A DNA stretch of 16,613 nucleotides, taken from NCBI GenBank assembly GCA_036676475.1, contig JAKFCU010000120.1, positions 1 through 16,613 of the forward strand, written 5' to 3'. Origin of the DNA: LC029 sp036676475 (GTDB taxonomy: Bacteria; Bacillota; Bacilli; Aneurinibacillales; RAOX-1). Within the stretch, counting starts at the first letter, position 1. Each line of letters begins with the position of its first letter. Of this stretch, positions 13,109 to 16,613 are shown piece by piece. The translations under genes and the position numbers were made by a program. The notes beneath the pieces are model-generated. The model was not told where the DNA came from. It worked only from the letters and a program-made list of their open reading frames with translations, and ran no database searches.

Positions 13109-13276
13109 CTACCTCCTTTCCAAAGAGTAACGTCTAAAGTCAGTGATATTGTCTTTATCTCCTTCTTCAGCTGCCAATATCCTTTCTCGGCCAGCTAAAG
13201 TTTCCCGCAGCATCATAGAGCCTCCACCTCTTGACGCCAAGCGTAATTCCTTTTTGCGACCTGAAGCCGTTTTCAT
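13109..13276 (-). CDS. Candidate 55-residue ORF coupled to the membrane-protein gene
   Basis: The frame MKTASGRKKELRLASRGGGS, then MMLRETLAGRERILAAEEGD and KDNITDFRRYSLERR, ends at a TAG placed within the ribosome binding site of the YwaF-like gene. This is the arrangement of translationally coupled genes. No ribosome binding site precedes its ATG. An alternative frame at 13167-13304 (MPIKIVIKMNENGFRSQKGI, then TLGVKRWRLYDAAGNFSWPR) overlaps it and also looks natural. At most one of the two is likely real, and I recognise neither. Confidence 0.25.
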   Translation of the reverse strand: MKTASGRKKELRLASRGGGSMMLRETLAGRERILAAEEGDKDNITDFRRYSLERR

Positions 13277-13313
13277 TCATTTTTATGACAATTTTTATTG
13301 GCATGGGTGTCTG

Positions 13314-13499
13314 TTAAATTTGGTTGTTGATTTTTGAACAATTTGGACATGTAAGCACCTTAGCATTTTCAATAATGTGATTTCCAATCCTTACGGTTTT
13401 AACAAGATAATCTAATTCCGTTTTACATTTATGGTATTTATTGTTGGCTATTTGATAATTCCTAGCATATTTCCATTGGAGATAGTCCTTGTTTCTCAC
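13314..13499 (-). CDS. Small protein with a C-terminal Cys pair
   Basis: A 61-residue basic protein, unrecognised, ends LTCPNCSKINNQI. The CPNC pair looks like half of a zinc ribbon, so the protein could dimerise around zinc or be the front of a truncated longer one. It starts with GTG at 13499, supported by GAGGTG six bases upstream; a TATAAT at 13519-13524 would give a very short leader. The two candidate frames that follow toward the YwaF-like gene may represent its lost continuation. Confidence 0.45.
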   Translation of the reverse strand: MRNKDYLQWKYARNYQIANNKYHKCKTELDYLVKTVRIGNHIIENAKVLTCPNCSKINNQI

Positions 13500-13623
13500 T
13501 AAGTATCACCTCACTTTAATTATATAAGAAATCAGCAATAAACAGTAACAGAGCCTATAGTTTAAAATAGGGTAAATCTGTCTGAAGCCGTTAGCCGGAG
13601 TTTTGGAATAATCGATATTATAT

Positions 13624-13668
13624 ATAAAAAATAAGCCGACCAAGGTGAAAACAGACCCCAGTCGGCTT
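13624..13668 (-). terminator. Minus-strand terminator without a gene
   Basis: AAGCCGAC / GTCGGCTT form an 8-bp stem closing a 20-base loop, followed on the minus strand by ATTTTTTATATA. No minus-strand gene is visible to its right before the thi operon, so it may insulate the small gene at 13314-13499 from antisense transcription or be left from a deleted gene. Confidence 0.55.
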
Positions 13669-13814
13669 CGTGTTTATCCTTATCCAATTTCACATTCTAC
13701 TTCGGACACTTCTCCTCAATAATATCCGTCTGATCAAAAAATCTAACAATCAAGACTGATCAGTCCGTCGGCGTCAGACCCCCTTAACTAGGTAAACCGC
13801 GAAAGCGCTTTGCC

Positions 13815-13905
13815 GTGATCGATCATTACCGAAACGTTCTACTTCCTTTGATGTTGATAATGCCCAACCGGAAATTCATTTTCCTATAAGCTCGTGATCG
13901 ATCAC
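13815..13905. promoter_or_regulatory. Paired GTGATCGATCAC operator-like sites
   Basis: A perfect 12-bp palindrome GTGATCGATCAC (13894-13905) lies four bases upstream of the thiS -35 box. A near copy GTGATCGATCAT (13815-13826) lies 79 bases further upstream. The symmetry, duplication and position suggest a regulator binding to the thi promoter, perhaps with DNA looping. Confidence 0.4.
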
Positions 13906-13909
13906 ATTC

Positions 13910-13938
13910 TTGACTAAATGGCCCAACTTTTATATGAT
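13910..13938 (+). promoter_or_regulatory. Promoter of the thiS operon
   Basis: TTGACT and TATGAT are separated by exactly 17 bases, a good sigma-A promoter. Transcription should start near 13945, about 100 bases before thiS and only about 20 bases before the leader terminator. Confidence 0.7.
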
Positions 13939-13962
13939 ATTCCTGTATAAACGCATAAACGA

Positions 13963-14017
13963 AGCACAAAATGGGGAACACCACCGAAAGGGTGTTACTT
14001 GTTTTGTGCTTTTTTTT
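13963..14017 (+). terminator. Intrinsic terminator in the thiS leader
   Basis: The outer stem AGCACAAAA / TTTTGTGCT and inner stem AACACC / GGTGTT with loop ACCGAAA are followed by eight T residues. It lies between the promoter and thiS, so most transcripts would stop here unless something prevents it. That makes it a transcription attenuator, or the end of a separate small RNA of about 70 bases. No TPP riboswitch consensus (CTGAGA or ACCTGATCTGGNTAATGCC-like parts) is present. Confidence 0.75.
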
Positions 14018-14043
14018 GTGCAAATCAGAGAGGAAGTGAATAA

Positions 14044-14238
14044 ATGATAGTAAACGGCACCTTCGTTCTATTGGAGAAAAGGCAGTCTTTATATGATTTT
14101 TTATCGTTGCAAAACTATGAAATTACAACGCTTGCTGTAGAACGGAATGGTGAATTTGTTCCGAAGGCAACCTATAAGGATGTTCTGCTAGAGAATGAAG
14201 ACAAGCTGGAAATTGTTAAATTTGTAGGAGGCGGTTGA
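14044..14238 (+). CDS. thiS: Thiamine sulfur carrier protein ThiS
   Basis: A 64-residue ubiquitin-fold protein delivers sulfur for thiazole synthesis. It begins MIVNGTFVLLEKRQSLYDFL and ends EDKLEIVKFVGGG. The C-terminal Gly-Gly is the residue pair that is adenylated by ThiF-type enzymes and then made into a thiocarboxylate. The length and the VGGG end are normal. AGAGGAAGTG precedes the ATG. It is the first gene of thiS-thiG-thiH and lies 27 bases after the leader terminator. No thiF gene is in the window, so the activating enzyme must be encoded elsewhere. Confidence 0.95.
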   Translation: MIVNGTFVLLEKRQSLYDFLSLQNYEITTLAVERNGEFVPKATYKDVLLENEDKLEIVKFVGGG

Positions 14239-14330
14239 TCAAAGAAAATAACGGCAAATGAAAAAAAATTGACCAAGCTTATCAGACCGCATGGGAAGTA
14301 CGTGAACAAATGGGAGGAGAAATTGAAAAA

Positions 14331-15098
14331 ATGAATGATAAATGGATGATTGGCGGACATGAGTTTCATTCCAGATTTATTCTGGGTTCGGGAAAATTCT
14401 CACTAGAAATCATGAGAGCGGTTATAGAACAGGGAGAAGCGGAAATCGTAACGCTTGCCCTGCGCCGGGCAAACCAAGGCAGCAAAGAAAATATATTGGA
14501 TTATATTCCGAAAAACATTACCTTGCTGCCAAACACATCTGGAGCGAGAAATGCCCAGGAAGCCGTGCGAATTGCCCGTCTCGCAAGGGAGCTTGGCTGC
14601 GGTGATTTTGTAAAACTAGAGGTCATTCATGATTCGAAATATTTGCTGCCTGACAACTATGAAACGATCAAAGCGACAGAAATACTGGCCAATGAAGGGT
14701 TTATTGTGATGCCCTATATGTATCCCGATTTATATGCGGCCAGATCCTTAGTCGATGCGGGTGCCGCAGCTGTCATGCCTCTAGGTGCACCGATCGGAAG
14801 CAACAAGGGGCTTTGTACCAAAGATTTCATCCAAATCCTAATCGATGAGATCAAACTGCCGATTATTGTAGATGCCGGGATCGGGCGTCCTTCCCAAGCA
14901 TGTGAAGCCATGGAGATGGGTGTGGATGCGATTATGTGCAATACGGCGGTCGCGACTGCGAATGATGTCGCTTTAATGTCAAAAGCATTCAAACAAGCCA
15001 TTGAGGCAGGCCGCGCCGCCTATCTCGCAGGATTGGGCCGCGTGTTAAACCTACTGGCAGAGGCATCCAGTCCTTTGACCGGATTTTTGGAGGATTGA
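14331..15098 (+). CDS. thiG: Thiazole synthase ThiG
   Basis: ThiG is a TIM-barrel enzyme that builds thiazole phosphate from 1-deoxy-D-xylulose 5-phosphate, the ThiS thiocarboxylate and dehydroglycine. With the ATG at 14331 it has 255 residues, matching the Bacillus protein. The imine-forming lysine is K95 in DFVKLEVIHD. Other family blocks are SRFILGSGKF, PNTSGARNAQEAVRIARLAR, VMPLGAPIGSNKGL, VDAGIGRPSQACEAMEMGVD, NTAVATANDVALM and the end AEASSPLTGFLED. The open frame extends seven codons further upstream (MGGEIEK). I prefer 14331 because GGGAGGAG lies 11 bases before it and relatives start near MNDKW. Its stop codon is three to five bases from the thiH start, so the two are coupled. Confidence 0.96.
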   Translation: MNDKWMIGGHEFHSRFILGSGKFSLEIMRAVIEQGEAEIVTLALRRANQGSKENILDYIPKNITLLPNTSGARNAQEAVRIARLARELGCGDFVKLEVIHDSKYLLPDNYETIKATEILANEGFIVMPYMYPDLYAARSLVDAGAAAVMPLGAPIGSNKGLCTKDFIQILIDEIKLPIIVDAGIGRPSQACEAMEMGVDAIMCNTAVATANDVALMSKAFKQAIEAGRAAYLAGLGRVLNLLAEASSPLTGFLED

Positions 15099-15100
15099 TG

Positions 15101-16255
15101 ATGAAAGCAAATAAAGTAGACCATATGGCCTATATGGAGGGCATGCAAGTCATAGAGTCTGATCTGATGGAAAAAGTGTTAACTTGCGTAAAAGATTATG
15201 ATTATGATCACTATACAAGCAGGGATGTGGAAAAGGCTTTACATAAAGAACAGCTTTCCGTCGAGGATTATGCTGCCATCTTATCCCCTGCTGCCATGCC
15301 TTATTTAGAAAAGATGGCAAGAAAAGCAAAGGCTGAGACTAGGAAACACTTCGGAAATTCTATCTCTCTCTTTACACCCTTATATATCGCCAATTATTGT
15401 GAAAACCAATGTACGTACTGCGGTTTCAGCGCGACCAATAAAATTCATCGGGCAACCCTTTCTTTACAAGAAGCGGAAGATGAACTAAAAGCCATTGCAG
15501 CTACCGGTTTAAAAGAGATTCTGTTCCTCACGGGGGAATCTCGTTATAAATCCAGCGTTGACTATATTGGAGAAACGATCAAATTAGCCACCAAATATTT
15601 TTCAACCATCGGGATCGAAATCTATCCGTTAAACGTAGATGAATATGCTTATATCCATAGCTGTGGAGCGGATTTTGTGTCCGTTTACCAAGAAACCTAT
15701 AATCCGGATAAATATGAACAGGTTCATTTATGGGGTTCCAAACGGATTTTCCCCTACCGTTTCCATGCCCAGGAGCGGGCTTTATTAGGAGGAATGCGTG
15801 GTGTGGCTTTTGGCGCCCTGCTAGGATTGGATGATTTTCGAAAGGATGCCTTTGCAGCAGGCATTCATGCCCTTTTGATACAGCAAAGATATCCGCATGC
15901 CGAGATTTCTTTCTCGATCCCCCGGCTACGTCCTTATATTAACAATGCGAATAATAACCCGAAAGATGTCCATGAAAAACAGCTATTGCAGGTGATGCTT
16001 GCTTATCGCTTGTTTATGCCCTATGCAGGAATTACCATTTCTACCAGAGAAAGAGCCGGGTTTCGCGATCATGTGATCGGGATGGCCGCTACGAAAATGT
16101 CAGCCGGCGTCAATGTTGGCGTTGGAGGCCATCATGAAGAACAAAAGGGAGATCAACAGTTCGAAATTTCCGATGAGAGAACGGTACATGAAGTTCATCA
16201 AATGATTCTCAGCAGAGGGCTGCAGCCTGTCTATACCGATTATATTCGAGTTTAG
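15101..16255 (+). CDS. thiH: 2-iminoacetate synthase ThiH (radical SAM tyrosine lyase)
   Basis: ThiH cleaves tyrosine to dehydroglycine (2-iminoacetate) and p-cresol, the glycine-imine source used by organisms or conditions without ThiO oxidase. It contains the radical-SAM cluster motif CENQCTYC (C100, C104, C107), followed by GFSATNKIHRATL, then LTGESRYKSSVDYIG, SVYQETYNPDKYEQVHLWGS, KRIFPYRFHAQERALLGGMR and FSIPRLRPY. The 384-residue length is typical. ATG codons occur at 15098 and 15101, the first overlapping the thiG stop. I chose 15101 because GGAGG is then seven bases away, but the 15098 start (one residue longer) is equally possible. Its use implies oxygen-sensitive thiazole synthesis. 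It is the last gene before the terminator near 16363. Confidence 0.96.
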   Translation: MKANKVDHMAYMEGMQVIESDLMEKVLTCVKDYDYDHYTSRDVEKALHKEQLSVEDYAAILSPAAMPYLEKMARKAKAETRKHFGNSISLFTPLYIANYCENQCTYCGFSATNKIHRATLSLQEAEDELKAIAATGLKEILFLTGESRYKSSVDYIGETIKLATKYFSTIGIEIYPLNVDEYAYIHSCGADFVSVYQETYNPDKYEQVHLWGSKRIFPYRFHAQERALLGGMRGVAFGALLGLDDFRKDAFAAGIHALLIQQRYPHAEISFSIPRLRPYINNANNNPKDVHEKQLLQVMLAYRLFMPYAGITISTRERAGFRDHVIGMAATKMSAGVNVGVGGHHEEQKGDQQFEISDERTVHEVHQMILSRGLQPVYTDYIRV

Positions 16256-16362
16256 GCGTAAATGATTAAGAATCGGATGCGGGAAGCCTTGGAAACAGAA
16301 AACGCCCTAAACTATTAACGGGTTCCGTATGAGGGGCAAAATTGAAATTCACAAATCATTTC

Positions 16363-16396
16363 GAGCGTGGTTTCTCATGAGAAATCACGCTTTTCT
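16363..16396 (+). terminator. Terminator of the thi operon
   Basis: GAGCGTGGTTTCTC and GAGAAATCACGCTTTT form a 13-bp stem (one mismatch) with loop ATGA and a T-rich tail, about 110 bases after thiH. An 18-codon frame between (from 16261, MIKNRMREALETENALNY) is too short to call and may be a relic of a lost thi gene. Confidence 0.75.
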
Positions 16397-16469
16397 GTTC
16401 CTTGATTTAATGTGGTTCATTACAAATCTCAAAAGAAATCACATGGCAATTCACACAGCACTTTTGAGG

Positions 16470-16613
16470 TGAATCATAGTTATTGAACGTTGTCAATGAC
16501 TCGCCTTTGAAAAGGCGAGCTTGCGAGAGTCCAGCAGTACCAACGTGTTATGCACTCCTGCCTTAAATTGACCTCTGCATCAGGGTAGATTGACAACTAC
16601 CCAACTACAAGAG
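16470..16613 (-). mobile_element. Right end of an IS605-type element, tnpB outside the window
   Basis: On the minus strand the sequence contains the 9-bp hairpin CTCGCCTTT/AAAGGCGAG (16499-16518), then TCATTGACAACG. Upstream it has a 6-bp stem GGGTAG/CTACCC and the stretch GGAGTGCATAACACGTTGG. This matches the look of IS605-family TnpB guide-RNA ends. The coding part would lie to the right of position 16613. The assignment rests on layout and memory of similar ends, not a search. Confidence 0.35.

Noticed and set aside
13669..14043. TPP riboswitch before thiS
   Set aside because: Searched by eye for the conserved CTGAGA and ACC-TGATCTGG-TAATGCC parts on the plus strand and found none.
14714..15001. 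95-codon minus-strand frame inside thiG
   Set aside because: It is antisense to a highly conserved gene and has no start signals.

Overview
The window looks like a chromosomal segment of a low-to-moderate GC Firmicute of the order Bacillales. The evidence is strong GGAGG-type ribosome binding sites, a class B (Bacillus-type) RNase P RNA sequence, a long (about 270 nt) Bacillus-type SRP RNA, and genes typical of that group: M32 carboxypeptidase, copper-amine-oxidase-like 'stalk' protein, malate:quinone oxidoreductase, a YwaF-like membrane protein and thiS-thiG-thiH. The genus cannot be fixed from the sequence alone.

Layout. 1-610: no convincing gene; an IS605-like hairpin and the carboxypeptidase terminator. 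614-3582 (minus strand): carboxypeptidase, a small ORF broken by an in-frame stop, and a secreted stalk-domain protein. 3583-4350: a graveyard of short C-terminal coding relics and orphan hairpins. 4454-5830 (plus): an AT-rich single-gene insert encoding a PIN-like nuclease with a C-terminal zinc ribbon, bracketed by copies of a 22-bp repeat. 5924-7429 (minus): mqo, preceded by a structured leader, a promoter and three 32-bp operator-like repeats. 8170-9407 (minus): stable RNA genes. tRNA-Ala, tRNA-Thr and the SRP RNA look intact. A tRNA-Asn is shortened and carries a tRNA-Val-like tail, a tRNA-Arg survives only as its 3' end, and rnpB stops half way at an 82-bp palindrome. About 9664-12132 (minus): an IS607-family element with serine transposase TnpA, RNA-guided nuclease TnpB and a likely omega RNA. 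12442-13499 (minus): a YwaF/TMEM164-like membrane protein and small ORFs upstream of it. 13910-16396 (plus): a thiazole operon thiS-thiG-thiH behind a promoter with an intrinsic terminator in its leader. The last 130 bases look like the right end of another IS605-type element whose tnpB would lie beyond the window.

Functionally the thi genes form one pathway: the ThiS sulfur carrier, ThiG thiazole synthase and ThiH radical-SAM tyrosine lyase make the thiazole half of thiamine. mqo feeds malate electrons into the quinone pool. The rest is independent housekeeping genes broken up by mobile elements and rearrangement scars.

The most interesting points are: (a) the half-length rnpB joined through a palindrome to a tRNA-Arg tail, next to a chimeric tRNA-Asn/Val; (b) the PIN-zinc ribbon insert between repeats that themselves read as C-terminal codons ending in YHK-stop; (c) an IS607 TnpB in which the usual RuvC-II glutamate is glycine and a candidate replacement glutamate lies 47 residues later; (d) the promoter-plus-terminator leader of thiS, which has no TPP riboswitch.
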